This document shows, one piece after another, positions 41,216-50,878 of a stretch of DNA of 64,000 nt. The stretch is from assembly GCF_046299575.1 (NCBI RefSeq), contig NZ_JBKBHX010000008.1, positions 62,001 to 126,000 on the forward strand. The letters are read 5' to 3'. The DNA comes from Thermaurantimonas sp046299575 (lineage in GTDB: Bacteria; Bacteroidota; Bacteroidia; Flavobacteriales; Schleiferiaceae). Both the position numbers and the translations under genes were made by a program. The first letter of the stretch is position 1. Each line of letters opens with the position of its first letter. The notes under the pieces were generated by a model. That model was not told the DNA's origin and searched no databases. It saw nothing but the letters and a program-made list of their open reading frames with translations.

Positions 41216-41935
41216 ATGATGAAAAAGATATTACATAGTTTTTTAGCATCTGTCTGTTTGCTTTTTACACAAGCGCAGTCTTTGCAGATTGTTAGTTTTG
41301 ATTCGGTAGTGATGGGTAATGCTTTCAATAGCGATGATATTTACGCTAAAGCTGCAATTAAGAACGTTTCTTCGTCAGCTAAAGTAGTAAAGGTAAAGCG
41401 CTATTACAATGTAAATAATGCTTTGGTAGACAGCAATGCTATTTGCTGGGGTTTTTGTTTTGAGCCTAAGGTGAGTATAAGCCCAATTGGAATAAGTATT
41501 GCAGCCGGAGCTACCAACAGCGTTGATTTTTCAGGTCATGTGTACCCTGATAAGGATGGAGTGGCACGCTCAGGTCAGATAATGTATACTTTTTTTGTGG
41601 ATGAGAGCCCTAATGACTCAGTATCTATTCTCGTTACATTTGAGGTGACTCCAACCTTTAGCGTCGCAAAGTTTCTAACTGGCAGTCGAATAGGTAGTCT
41701 TTATCCGAATCCTGCGAGTGAGTTTGTAGAATTGCTGTTGGAGCTTAAGGGGTACGAACAGGCTAAAATTGCTTTTACCGACATTACAGGAAGGATCGTT
41801 AAAGCTGTTCAGCTGTCGAGCGCTGAAGCTGTGCACAGAATCAGCGTGCAGGACCTTAAGCCCGGGGTATATCTCTACACAGTTTATATAAATGATAAGG
41901 CTGAAGTGACTCGACGATTGACTATACGTAGATAA
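41216..41935 (+). CDS. Small T9SS-secreted protein of unknown function
   Basis: 239 residues. A signal peptide (KKILHSFLASVCLLFTQAQ) is followed by about 140 residues of beta-rich sequence (IKNVSSSAKVVKVKRYYNVNNALVDSNAICWGFCFEP), with a Cys pair at CWGFC, and a T9SS sorting domain (IGSLYPNPASEFVELLLELKG ... LYTVYINDKAEVTRRLTIRR). The middle recalls the small secreted proteins in Bacteroidetes that carry little beyond one beta domain and the sorting signal. Start could be either of two adjacent ATGs. No assigned function. Confidence 0.82.
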   Translation: MMKKILHSFLASVCLLFTQAQSLQIVSFDSVVMGNAFNSDDIYAKAAIKNVSSSAKVVKVKRYYNVNNALVDSNAICWGFCFEPKVSISPIGISIAAGATNSVDFSGHVYPDKDGVARSGQIMYTFFVDESPNDSVSILVTFEVTPTFSVAKFLTGSRIGSLYPNPASEFVELLLELKGYEQAKIAFTDITGRIVKAVQLSSAEAVHRISVQDLKPGVYLYTVYINDKAEVTRRLTIRR

Positions 41936-42261
41936 TTACAAATTTCGTTGATTAATCCTGCATGATTTATATCTGTAAGATATGTTGATTCAATTGTAGT
42001 CAATTGAATATCAAGAGTTTTTCAATTTAAGGGATTGACTTTTCTCAAAATCAAGGTTTTGAACCCTTCTTTCGAGGTTCTATGATTGCCAGATTGATCT
42101 TATAAATGGATAACTTTTTTACGACCGTAGTAAAAAGAATTGTACGGGATAAGAGAAATGTTCGCGTTTGAAGTCAGCTACTGCTTCCATCTCTGGGCAA
42201 GCCTGATCAGCTGACTCTCAGGCAGGCTGCAAGTGACACATCACTTATTTATAACTAAAGA
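41936..42261. other. Gene-free stretch between convergent genes
   Basis: About 325 bases. It contains a possible hairpin (GCCTGA / TCAGGC near 42205-42230) without a T run. Nothing else supported. Confidence 0.45.
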
Positions 42262-42774
42262 CTAAAGAGAGCCGTCTTTAGCTACTTTGCGAATGAGGGT
42301 GAATAGCTTGTCTTCGTCGCCGGGAATGTAGCCCGTGTGTTGCCAGAGCACTTCCCCTTTGCCATTGAGCAGAAAGGTGTGAGGGATGTTGTTGACGTTC
42401 ATGGCACGACGTAAATCGGAATTTTCGTCGATGTAGATGTCGTATTCCCACATTTGGCCTTTGACAAAGGGCTTTACGCGGGTAGCATTACGGGGGTCGT
42501 CGATGGAGATGGCAATTAGCTTGACGCCGGTTTCGGCTTGCCACTCTTCATAAACTTCTTTAATGGCATTGAGCTCAGTGACGCAGGGTTTACACCATGT
42601 AGCCCAGAAGCTGAGTATAATGGGTGCATCGCCGTTTTGTATTACATCGGTAGATGTAACGGTTTGGCCGCTTAGGCTTTTAATTTCGACAGTAGGTATT
42701 TTTTTGAAGTTGCCGGATTGGGCGAAGGTTGTAATAGTAAAGCAAAAGACGATGGCTGAGAGAAGGTGTTTCAT
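42262..42774 (-). CDS. TlpA-family disulfide reductase
   Basis: 170 residues. A signal peptide (MKHLLSAIVFCFTITTFAQ) leads to a redoxin domain with active site FWATWCKPCVTELNAIKEVYEEW and cis-Pro region VNNIPHTFLLNGKGEVLWQHTGYIPGDE. It is a periplasmic or envelope thioredoxin-like reductant. It is the last gene of a minus-strand run with an unknown small protein (6 bases upstream) and a fatty acid transporter. Confidence 0.88.
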   Translation of the reverse strand: MKHLLSAIVFCFTITTFAQSGNFKKIPTVEIKSLSGQTVTSTDVIQNGDAPIILSFWATWCKPCVTELNAIKEVYEEWQAETGVKLIAISIDDPRNATRVKPFVKGQMWEYDIYIDENSDLRRAMNVNNIPHTFLLNGKGEVLWQHTGYIPGDEDKLFTLIRKVAKDGSL

Positions 42775-42780
42775 TTTTGA

Positions 42781-43179
42781 TTAGGATATAGGATTTAGAA
42801 CTACACTATATATGGTAATAGAGTTTGGATCGCGGCCGTAGTAGAGTTTTTCGATGGCTTCGAGTATGTCTTTAGCACGGAAGTAGGACGTGTGCAATTC
42901 GTTTTCGCCGGTAATTGTCCATTGGATGGTATAAGAATTTTCTTTCGTTCGATAGTTTTTTACGTAATCGAGCATTTTCACAAGGCAATCTTTTTTGTCA
43001 ATGCCTTCGGTGCTGTGGAACAGGAAGCTTTGGTTATGACGAGGGTTGATGGTGATTACGTAGAGTTTTACGTGGCCATTGCGCTCTTTGTATTCGAAGA
43101 TAATGCTGGTATTACCGAGATTCAGATAGCTTTCAATTTCTTTTTGTAACCTGGCTACTTCCAGATTGATGTCGTCCAT
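42781..43179 (-). CDS. Uncharacterised cytosolic protein
   Basis: 132 residues, not recognised. No signal peptide or membrane segment. The N-terminus is helical (DDINLEVARLQKEIESYL), then alternating beta strands (NTSIIFEYKERNGHVKLYVITINP; SYTIQWTITGENELHTSYFRAKDILEAIEKLYYG). It may be a small alpha/beta domain of PilZ- or ferredoxin-like size, but no family can be named. ATG at 43179 is the start; a TTG at 43185 is less likely. Close spacing on both sides (6 and 21 bases) puts it in one operon with a fatty acid transporter and a TlpA protein. Confidence 0.7.
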   Translation of the reverse strand: MDDINLEVARLQKEIESYLNLGNTSIIFEYKERNGHVKLYVITINPRHNQSFLFHSTEGIDKKDCLVKMLDYVKNYRTKENSYTIQWTITGENELHTSYFRAKDILEAIEKLYYGRDPNSITIYSVVLNPIS

Positions 43180-43200
43180 AGTCAAAAGGGATTTTTTGAA

Positions 43201-44565
43201 TTAAAACAACAAAAGTATGCCAAGAGAAAATACGAATAAGCCTGTGAGCATTATAAAAAATGAGTAGCCTATAAGGTCAGAGGCTTTAATACGGGTGATG
43301 TAGAGCAATGGAATTGCCCAGAAAGGCTGAAGCATATTGGTAAGCTGATCGCCGTAGGCAAAGCTGAGAATGGTTTTTTCAGGCGCTATGCCGAGCAGCG
43401 ACCCTGCTTCGAGGATGATTGGACCTTGTACTGCCCATTGCCCTCCGCCACTGGGAATGAGTAAGTTAACAAGCGAGGAGCTTATAAATACGGTCAACGG
43501 GAAGAGATTTTGGTCAGCGAGCGATACAAACCACTGAGTAAGGTCATGTGTGAGGCCACTGTAGCGCAGCAGACCAATAATGCCGAAATAAAAGGGAAAG
43601 AGCAATAAAACGCCAGAAGCACTTTGCACAGCACGGTCGATGGAGAGCATGTATGCTCTAAGGCTGCCATGCAGCAAGAGACCTAAAGCCAGCAGAAGGG
43701 TTATAACTACATTGGGAGTAAAAAAATTAAGACTTGTTTCAATAGCAACTCTGCTAAACAGATAAAAGATAAGCAATGCAGCTGTGGTGATTGCGGGCCA
43801 GCGCTGAAATTCGAGCACTTCAGCCCCTGAGGCTTTTTCACCGTCAAGTTCAATGTCTGGTTGGAGTGGGGGAATGTTAAATGGAGTTGAATTCGTAGGA
43901 AAGCGAAGAGCCAAAAGTGCTATGAGAGCGAGTATGCTGATACTGGCTAAGAGTGTTATTAATGAATTATGTAGGCTGAAAATAGTGTCTGTCACAGCTA
44001 CCGCATCCGGCAAAGAGACGTTTGCTGATACTAAGCTTTTGAGGTGTCCGCTCTCGGCTGCTTTTAGTGGAGCAGAGCCCGATAGCCCTCCATGCCAGAT
44101 CATCATACCCGAGTAACCGGCTGCACCAAGCAGTGGATAGTTAAAGACAATCTGGCGTCGCTGCAGAGAGTGGCCCAAAAGGCGCACATAGATTGCACCA
44201 GCTACAAGTCCAAGGCCCCAGTTGAGCCACGATGCGGCCATTGATACAGTGCCGGCCAATATGGTTGCCTGCAAGCCCGAAGAAGGGACTTCAGCAATTT
44301 TTTTCAAGTATTGATACACTCGAGGGCTTATGGCTATAGAATAGCCAAAGACCAAAATCAGAATCATCTGTAGCGTAAAAATCATGAGATTGCCGTCCCA
44401 AAAACCCTTTTGCCAGTGTTCTAAAGTTGTGATGAAACCGCCTATATTTAGACCGTTATTGCTTAAAGCAGCAATAAAAGCTACCGCTGTAATGACAAAT
44501 GCTAATCCGAACTGACCAGGTATTATTTTGTGAAAAAGCCTTTCAGCCAACACATTCGACCGCAT
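43201..44565 (-). CDS. Short-chain fatty acid transporter (AtoE family)
   Basis: About 454 residues with roughly 11-12 membrane segments. Family motifs: GQFGLAFVITAVAFIAAL, GFWDGNLMIFTLQMILILVFGYSIA, NWGLGLVAGAIYVR, MMIWHGGLSGSAPLKAA, NLLIPSGGGQWAVQGPIILEA and FAYGDQLTNMLQPFWAIPLL, all strong for AtoE, which imports acetoacetate, butyrate or related acids. ATG 44565 is chosen over an upstream TTG at 44598. Uptake of short acids fits the beta-oxidation enzyme at 9.4 kb. It heads a three-gene minus-strand operon. Confidence 0.9.
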   Translation of the reverse strand: MRSNVLAERLFHKIIPGQFGLAFVITAVAFIAALSNNGLNIGGFITTLEHWQKGFWDGNLMIFTLQMILILVFGYSIAISPRVYQYLKKIAEVPSSGLQATILAGTVSMAASWLNWGLGLVAGAIYVRLLGHSLQRRQIVFNYPLLGAAGYSGMMIWHGGLSGSAPLKAAESGHLKSLVSANVSLPDAVAVTDTIFSLHNSLITLLASISILALIALLALRFPTNSTPFNIPPLQPDIELDGEKASGAEVLEFQRWPAITTAALLIFYLFSRVAIETSLNFFTPNVVITLLLALGLLLHGSLRAYMLSIDRAVQSASGVLLLFPFYFGIIGLLRYSGLTHDLTQWFVSLADQNLFPLTVFISSSLVNLLIPSGGGQWAVQGPIILEAGSLLGIAPEKTILSFAYGDQLTNMLQPFWAIPLLYITRIKASDLIGYSFFIMLTGLFVFSLGILLLF

Positions 44566-44663
44566 CGTAGCTAGGATTTTTGTGTTAATTTTCTGCAAAA
44601 CAAATTATTATCATGATTTAAAAAAAAAATTCATCGCTTCTTAATGCCACAAAAAGTAAATCG

Positions 44664-47285
44664 ATGAAACCCTATCAAGCAGATATTGGCGAAATTTTCA
44701 GAGAATTTGGCACAAGTGAGCAAGGTTTATCTCATGCTGATGTAATTGAACGGTTAGAAAAATTTGGATACAACGAGTTGCCTGAGATGGATCGCGTACC
44801 AGCATGGAAGCGCTTTTTGGCCCAGTTTCACAACTCATTGATTTATGTGTTGCTGGCTTCTTCTGTACTTACTGCTTTGCTTCAAGATTGGCTCGATACT
44901 GGTATCATCTTAGGTGTGGTCGTCATCAATGCTATTGTGGGCTTTGCTCAGGAAGGCAAAGCCGAAAAGGCTCTTGAATCCATTCGAAAAATGGTGAAAT
45001 ACGAAGCTACTGTGGTGCGCGGAGGGCTGATTAAAAATGTAGATAGCAGGGAGTTAGTACCCGGCGATGTGGTGATACTGAAATCAGGCCAGCGGGCAAC
45101 TGCAGATATTCGATTGTTTGAGAGCCACTCCCTGAAAATGGAAGAAGCAATTTTGACAGGCGAATCGGTGCCTGTAGAAAAGCACACACAACCTCTTGAG
45201 GGCGATATGCTGCCTGGCGATCAAAAAAATATGGTTTTTTCGGGCACTTATGCCACATTTGGCAGAGGTAAGGGGGTAGTAGTAGCTACAGGTGCTAACA
45301 CGCAATTGGGCCAAATCAGCACTTTGCTCACTGATATTTCGAAAAGCACAACACCGTTACTTCAGAAAATTGAGGATTTTTCAAAAAAATTGTCCTTCTT
45401 TATACTGGCCACGTCTATTTTGTTTGGAGTCTTCTCCTGGTATCTACATCGCTTTGGGCTTCAAGACATCTTGGTTAATATAATTGGAATCATTGTAGCT
45501 GCCATACCCGAGGGTTTGCCTGCTATTATTACCATCACCCTTGCACTTGGGGTCCAACAGATGGCGCAGAACAAAGCGATAGTGCGCAAACTTCCTGCTG
45601 TAGAGACCTTAGGATCAGTAACCGATATCTGCTCAGATAAAACTGGCACACTTACCAAAAACGAAATGACCGTGTTAGAAGTAATCACTGATGCAGAAAC
45701 CATTTCTTTCGACGGCTCAGGTTACGACATCAAGGGAGCTGTAACCGGCAATATTGACCATCCGGCGGTGCGTGATGCATTTCTAATTTTCGATCAATGC
45801 AACGATGCCCAAATTCGTTTTGAATCTGATCAGACAATTTTAAATGGAGATCCTACTGAACTTGCCCTGAAAGTTATGGTGCTAAAAGCTGGGATACATC
45901 TGCCGGCGTTAGAGCGTTTGGCCACTATTCCCTTCGAATCAGCCCACAAGTACATGGCCGTAAAAGTGAAAGATGGGGATTCCATTAAGCTGCTGGTAAA
46001 AGGGGCACCAGAAAAAATTTTAGCGCTTTCAAATCTTTCGGAAGAATCAAAGGCCAAACTCAGTGCGGTGTTTAATCAAAAAGCGTCAAATGGCTATCGG
46101 CTGATAGCAGCTGCATGGAAAGAACTAATGGACCAGAGTCGCACCCTCCCGGAGGGCGAAGTAGCAAATCTCATCTTTGCAGGTATTGCCTGCATCATTG
46201 ACCCACCTCGGCCCGAAGCTGCAGAAGCGATTGCAAAATGCCATCAGGCGGGTATCACAATAAAAATGATTACCGGCGACCATATCGAAACTGCGGGAGC
46301 TATAGCTAAGAGCCTTGGCCTGAAAAATCCGGAGAGTAAAATCGACGGCCAAAGCCTTGAAAAACTCACTGATGAAGAATGGAAGAAAGTGGCAATGGAA
46401 TACAACGTCTTTGCACGTACTACTCCATGGCACAAGCTCAAGCTGGTAGAGGCCCTGCAGTCACAGCAGAGAATCGTAGCCATGACAGGCGATGGCGTAA
46501 ATGATGCCCCGGCACTTAAAAAAGCAGATATCGGTGTAGCTATGGGCATTAAAGGTACTCAAGTAACCAAAGATGTTGCGGACATTATACTCACCGATGA
46601 CAACTTTGTGACGATCTCTAATGCAGTAAGATTGGGTAGAGGCATTTTTGATAACATCCGAAAAGCCATAATCTTTATACTGCCTACCAATGCTGCTGAG
46701 GCACTCTCGATTTTGGTGGCTCTTGTTGTAGGTGGCACCTTGCCAATATCAGCTCCCCAAATTTTATGGATAAACATGGTAACAGCGGTTACCCTGGCCA
46801 TTTCACTCGCCTTCGAACCTGCTGAGGAGAATGTGATGAAACGTCCGCCTCGCAAACCCGCAAAACCTATCCTCGATGCCTATTTGGTGTGGCGTATCTT
46901 CTTTGTTGGAGCTGTGTTGGCTGCTATTGTCTATACCTTGTTTTACTATGCAATTTTTACGTACAATTCTCTTGAATTAGGACGTACTATAGCTGTTAAT
47001 GCCTTGGTGGCTGGTGAATTATTCTATTTGCTCAACTGCAAACACATTCGACACAATGTATTCTCTAGGGATTTTTTCAACAACAAGCACGTTTTTAGAG
47101 CCATTGGCACATTAGTGCTCTTGCAAATTGCATTCACATACCTGCCCGTTTTTCAGAAAATATTTCGCACGGTGCCATTAGAAATGTATCACTTTGCCCT
47201 TGTTTCAGCCGGTGGTCTATTGTTGTTTTTAATTGTTGAGCTTGAAAAATTTATAGTAATTCGAGCATTTAGAATAGGAAAATAG
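44664..47285 (+). CDS. Cation-translocating P-type ATPase (P2 class)
   Basis: 873 residues, complete pump. Actuator loop TGESVPVEK at 165-173, M4 site PEGLP (282-286), phosphorylation site CSDKTGTLTKNE with Asp325, nucleotide domain KGAPEK, hinge MTGDGVNDAPALKKADIGVAMG, and C-terminal membrane helices. The layout is that of Ca2+/Mn2+-type (SERCA/PMR1-like) pumps. In M6, however, the sequence is LWINMVTAVTLAISLAFEP, lacking the Asp that follows NxxT in SERCA (LWVNLVTD), so Ca2+ specificity is doubtful; the same variation is seen in bacterial pumps such as CtpF-like proteins. It is monocistronic here, with pcm about 100 bases downstream. Confidence 0.88.
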   Translation: MKPYQADIGEIFREFGTSEQGLSHADVIERLEKFGYNELPEMDRVPAWKRFLAQFHNSLIYVLLASSVLTALLQDWLDTGIILGVVVINAIVGFAQEGKAEKALESIRKMVKYEATVVRGGLIKNVDSRELVPGDVVILKSGQRATADIRLFESHSLKMEEAILTGESVPVEKHTQPLEGDMLPGDQKNMVFSGTYATFGRGKGVVVATGANTQLGQISTLLTDISKSTTPLLQKIEDFSKKLSFFILATSILFGVFSWYLHRFGLQDILVNIIGIIVAAIPEGLPAIITITLALGVQQMAQNKAIVRKLPAVETLGSVTDICSDKTGTLTKNEMTVLEVITDAETISFDGSGYDIKGAVTGNIDHPAVRDAFLIFDQCNDAQIRFESDQTILNGDPTELALKVMVLKAGIHLPALERLATIPFESAHKYMAVKVKDGDSIKLLVKGAPEKILALSNLSEESKAKLSAVFNQKASNGYRLIAAAWKELMDQSRTLPEGEVANLIFAGIACIIDPPRPEAAEAIAKCHQAGITIKMITGDHIETAGAIAKSLGLKNPESKIDGQSLEKLTDEEWKKVAMEYNVFARTTPWHKLKLVEALQSQQRIVAMTGDGVNDAPALKKADIGVAMGIKGTQVTKDVADIILTDDNFVTISNAVRLGRGIFDNIRKAIIFILPTNAAEALSILVALVVGGTLPISAPQILWINMVTAVTLAISLAFEPAEENVMKRPPRKPAKPILDAYLVWRIFFVGAVLAAIVYTLFYYAIFTYNSLELGRTIAVNALVAGELFYLLNCKHIRHNVFSRDFFNNKHVFRAIGTLVLLQIAFTYLPVFQKIFRTVPLEMYHFALVSAGGLLLFLIVELEKFIVIRAFRIGK

Positions 47286-47386
47286 TTTTCACAAAGCTTT
47301 TTCAGCTTGTTATTTACAATGTTGAAAAATAAGCTTTGAACCATTCAACAAATTGTAACTTATTTTGAAGCTGGGATATCCTTACA

Positions 47387-48028
47387 ATGATAGATACTGA
47401 ACGGCATAAAGGAAAACGCAGACTGCTACTCGATTCTTTAAGGGAAAAAGGTATCTGGTGCGAGCGAACACTCGAGGCAATGATGAAGGTGCCGCGCCAC
47501 GTTTTCCTTGACTCGAGCCTTGAAGACCTTGCCTACAGCGACCAGGCACTGCCTATAGCTGCCGGGCAAACCATCAGCCAGCCATTCACAGTCGCTTTTC
47601 AAACGATGCACCTCGACATACAGGCAGGCGATAAAGTGCTCGAGATTGGTACAGGATCGGGTTATCAGGCTGCCGTTCTCTTTCACATGGGCGCTAAAGT
47701 CTTTACCATTGAGCGCCAACTTGAGTTGTTTAATTTTTCAAAACTCATTCTCACCAAACTTGGAATCAGATATACAGGGAAGTATGGTGATGGCAACGAA
47801 GGTATGCCGGCATATGCTCCATTTGACAAGATTATTGTAACAGCCGGTGCGTCGCGTATTCCTCCGCAACTCCTCCACCAGCTCAAGCCCGGTGGACGGC
47901 TCATCATTCCAATTGGCGAAGGCGTTCAAAAAATGACCTTGATATACAAAAAGTCTGATAAAATCTACACTGCAAAGGCGTTGGGCGATTTCAGGTTCGT
48001 ACCTCTGTTAGAAGATAAAACTGTTTAA
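47387..48028 (+). CDS. pcm: Protein-L-isoaspartate O-methyltransferase
   Basis: 213 residues. It methylates damaged isoaspartyl residues in aged proteins with S-adenosylmethionine, starting their repair. Substrate-side motif MMKVPRHVFLDSSLEDLAYSDQALPIAAGQTISQPFTVAFQT, SAM motif I VLEIGTGSGYQAAVL, and YAPFDKIIVTAGASRIPPQLLHQLKPGGRLIIPIG are all textbook. ATG 47387. It converges with the anion symporter gene, with 15 bases between stops. Confidence 0.95.
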   Translation: MIDTERHKGKRRLLLDSLREKGIWCERTLEAMMKVPRHVFLDSSLEDLAYSDQALPIAAGQTISQPFTVAFQTMHLDIQAGDKVLEIGTGSGYQAAVLFHMGAKVFTIERQLELFNFSKLILTKLGIRYTGKYGDGNEGMPAYAPFDKIIVTAGASRIPPQLLHQLKPGGRLIIPIGEGVQKMTLIYKKSDKIYTAKALGDFRFVPLLEDKTV

Positions 48029-48043
48029 TAGCCCCTTTTAATT

Positions 48044-49423
48044 TCATAAAGATAAGAATAGCAGCATGCTGAAAAGAAGGATACTGACCGCATTGAGCAA
48101 TAGCCCTGCCTTCATCATTGTCATCATTCGAATTTTTCCTGAACCAAAAGCCACTGCATTGGGCGGGGTAGCAATCGGCAGCATAAATGCGCAGCTCGAC
48201 GCCATTGCCACCGACATACCCGTGTAAAAAAAGATGCGCTTATCGCCGGAAGCCAAAGCCGCAACTACAGGCATCATCAGCCCTGTGAGTGCTACGTTTG
48301 ACATAAATTCCGTAGAAAACACTGTAAAAGCTACTACTAATACTGTCAGCAACACTTTTGAAGACCCCGATTGCTTAAAAAAGTCGCTTATTATAGCTGA
48401 AAGTCCTGTTTTTTCGAACATTGACGCCATTGTGAGTCCGGCACCAAATAGCAAGAGAATACCCCAGGACAATTCTTTTGTGTCTTGCCATTCAAGCAAT
48501 CTCGGGGATAATTTATTGCCTGATGGCAGCATGAACAGTACGACAGCACCAGCTATAGCTGTGGATGTGTCGTTTAGCACAGCTACTTCAATAAATGGAG
48601 CGATAAACCACAGCAAAGCAACGATCGAAAAAATAATCAAAACCCGCTTTTGAGCCCTATTCATCTTAGGTAGCCTTTTATAATCAGCCCTTATCCGTTC
48701 GCGAATTTCTTCTTTAAAAAGCTTTTTATCGCCAGGTACTAATATTATATATAAGATGATGAGCAACAGAACACTTAAAGGAAAACCAATTAAAAACCAG
48801 TCGATGAAACGGATGGTTTGATGAAACGTTTCATTGAAAAACCCTGAAAAAACAAGATTGGGAGGTGTACCTATTAAGGTAGCTATACCGCCGATGTTTG
48901 CCGAAAAAGCGATGGTTAAAAAAATTTTTTCTTCATCGCGATCTGCTATGGGCATTTGTGAACGAATAGTCGAAACAAGTGCAGTGGCTAATGGCAGCAT
49001 CATAATAGCGGTGGCTGTGTTGCTCATCCACATGCTCAAAAAGTAAGAGGATAAGGTAATTGCCAAAAAAACCGATGGAAGATTCTTATTGAAATTTGAC
49101 AAAAGCCACAAAGCAAGTCTTTTGTGAATGTCCCATTTCTCCACGGCCAAAGCCAACAAAAAGCCACCAAAAAACAGGTAAATCACAGGATTGGAGTAAT
49201 TAGTTGTCACCTCTTTAAGTGATGCTACTCCAAACAGAGGTAAAACTACAATGGGTAGCAGAGCAGTGACGGAGTAATGTACCACTTGATTTGTCCACCA
49301 TAGCAGCATCCATACAAATAAAGAAATAACCACTGACTGTGCGGAAGAAAGATGACCCTGAAGAAGGGCGTAAACAATACCAAAACCCAAAAAACCTGCC
49401 CAAATATTTAACAAATTCTTCAT
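48044..49423 (-). CDS. SLC13/DASS-family sodium:anion symporter
   Basis: 459 residues with about 11-12 membrane segments. The two divalent-anion:sodium symporter repeats are visible: LSMWMSNTATAIMMLPLATAL with the SNT signature in the first, and TEFMSNVALTGLMMPVVAAL (SNV in place of SNT) in the second; also GGIATLIGTPPNLVFSGF and MLPIATPPNAVAFGSGKI. Such carriers import dicarboxylates (succinate, fumarate, malate) or sulfate with Na+. The altered second SNT may affect sodium binding, but SNx variants occur in the family. Transcribed alone, divergent from the ACIII operon. Confidence 0.87.
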   Translation of the reverse strand: MKNLLNIWAGFLGFGIVYALLQGHLSSAQSVVISLFVWMLLWWTNQVVHYSVTALLPIVVLPLFGVASLKEVTTNYSNPVIYLFFGGFLLALAVEKWDIHKRLALWLLSNFNKNLPSVFLAITLSSYFLSMWMSNTATAIMMLPLATALVSTIRSQMPIADRDEEKIFLTIAFSANIGGIATLIGTPPNLVFSGFFNETFHQTIRFIDWFLIGFPLSVLLLIILYIILVPGDKKLFKEEIRERIRADYKRLPKMNRAQKRVLIIFSIVALLWFIAPFIEVAVLNDTSTAIAGAVVLFMLPSGNKLSPRLLEWQDTKELSWGILLLFGAGLTMASMFEKTGLSAIISDFFKQSGSSKVLLTVLVVAFTVFSTEFMSNVALTGLMMPVVAALASGDKRIFFYTGMSVAMASSCAFMLPIATPPNAVAFGSGKIRMMTMMKAGLLLNAVSILLFSMLLFLSL

Positions 49424-49558
49424 CGTAAAAGATAATAAATCAACATTGCAAGATTGCGCTAAAACCCTGATTTAAAAAAAGACAACCAATTTGTTTAGAC
49501 TGATTTTAAATTGTAAAAGCCAAATTAAACCTGCAACGAAAAAAAATAGTTAAGAATA

Positions 49559-49566
49559 TAAATTTG
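49559..49566 (+). promoter_or_regulatory. Candidate -7 element of the act-cox operon
   Basis: TAAATTTG fits TAnnTTTG, 31 bases before the actA ATG. A clear -33 TTG is not seen. No other promoter candidate is evident inside the operon. Confidence 0.5.
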
Positions 49567-49597
49567 CCAGCAGAGTATTAATGTACCGAAAGACATT

Positions 49598-50860
49598 ATG
49601 AAAATTATGAAAACAAGTTTTAACAGGCTCAATATGTTGCTGTTGGTAGCAATGATGCTGTGGAGTAGCCTGTCTTTGTTTGCACAAGACGGCGCAGCAA
49701 ATTTGCCTGGCGATCCGGAGTTAGGAAAGAAGCTTTTTAATGCTCAGTGTGCCGCCTGTCATAAGCTTGATAAGAAGTTGGTAGGTCCGGCAATGGCTGG
49801 AGTGACAGAGCGCAGATCACAAGAGTGGCTTATCAAATGGATCAGAAACAACGCAGAACTTCGGGCAAGTGGCGATAGAGATGCGATAGCCATCTACGAA
49901 GAGTACAACAGATCAGCAATGCCCGCCTTCCCGTTGCTGTCAGATCAAGATATTCTCAACATTCTGGCATACACCATAGTTGGCGACAAGCCAGCTGCAG
50001 CTCCTGCCGCTGATCAGGGCGCGCCTGCAACTGGTGTGGCTCAGCCAAAAGAAGGATTAAACATTTGGGTATTGGTAGCCCTTTCCTCTTTCCTTCTTGT
50101 TTTGCTGCTCATTCTTGTTAAAGTTAAGAACACCCTTAAAGTTATAAAAGGTGAAGAACCCACCAGCGTTTTGGAGGATTTTTCAAAAGGTGTTCAAGTA
50201 GCGGTCAAGAATCAAAAGCTAATAGTTTTCCTCACCATTGTTGTCTCTGTATTTCTTTTAAAAGAGCTGTACTGGGGGCTGATGTCTATCGGTGTAGAGC
50301 AAGGATATATGCCAGAGCAGCCAATAGCCTTCTCTCACAAGATTCACGCCGGCGACAATGGCATTGATTGTAAGTATTGCCACTACGGTGCTGAAAAGGG
50401 CAAGCATTCGAATATTCCTTCAGCCATGCTGTGCATGAACTGCCATACATACATTCAAGAAGGTCCTAAATACGGTACAAAAGAGATCGATAAAATCTAC
50501 GCGGCTGTAGGATTCGACAGAGAATCAAACTCTTACATTCCAGGCTACGAGCAAAAGCCTGTAAAATGGGTGCGCGTTCACAATCTTCCCGACCTTGCCT
50601 ATTTTAATCACGCTCAGCATGTAAATGTTGCCGGGCTTGAATGCCAGACATGTCACGGACCCGTGCAGGAAATGGAGGTACTTTATCAATATTCAGAGCT
50701 CACTATGGGCTGGTGCATAAATTGTCACAGAGAAACAGAAATCAATGTTGAAAACGGTTACTACAAAGACTTACACGACAAGCTGAAGGAAAAATACAAG
50801 TCTAAAAAGGTAACCGCTGAAATGATTGGCGGTCTGGAATGTGGTAAGTGTCATTACTAA
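49598..50860 (+). CDS. actA: Alternative complex III subunit ActA (six-haem cytochrome c)
   Basis: 420 residues. Signal peptide (MLLLVAMMLWSSLSLFAQ), then a mono-haem cytochrome c domain (CAACH at 51-55, Met ligand in AMPAF), a membrane helix (~154-175), a second helix (~211-228), and a penta-haem domain with CKYCH, CMNCH, CQTCH, CINCH and CGKCH. Six CxxCH motifs in total. In most ACIII complexes ActA has five haems; the extra N-terminal mono-haem domain is known from Bacteroidetes such as Flavobacterium. It passes electrons from the quinol-oxidising core toward ActE or the oxidase. First gene of the operon. Confidence 0.93.
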   Translation: MKIMKTSFNRLNMLLLVAMMLWSSLSLFAQDGAANLPGDPELGKKLFNAQCAACHKLDKKLVGPAMAGVTERRSQEWLIKWIRNNAELRASGDRDAIAIYEEYNRSAMPAFPLLSDQDILNILAYTIVGDKPAAAPAADQGAPATGVAQPKEGLNIWVLVALSSFLLVLLLILVKVKNTLKVIKGEEPTSVLEDFSKGVQVAVKNQKLIVFLTIVVSVFLLKELYWGLMSIGVEQGYMPEQPIAFSHKIHAGDNGIDCKYCHYGAEKGKHSNIPSAMLCMNCHTYIQEGPKYGTKEIDKIYAAVGFDRESNSYIPGYEQKPVKWVRVHNLPDLAYFNHAQHVNVAGLECQTCHGPVQEMEVLYQYSELTMGWCINCHRETEINVENGYYKDLHDKLKEKYKSKKVTAEMIGGLECGKCHY

Positions 50861-50878
50861 AAAATTTAAGGCTACATC

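Noticed and set aside
49494..49510. TTTAGACTGATTTTAAA as a third copy of the TTTAGA-N5-TCTAAA operator, upstream of actA
   Set aside because: One arm is TTTAAA rather than TCTAAA, the symmetry is broken, and the region is AT-rich; chance is likely.
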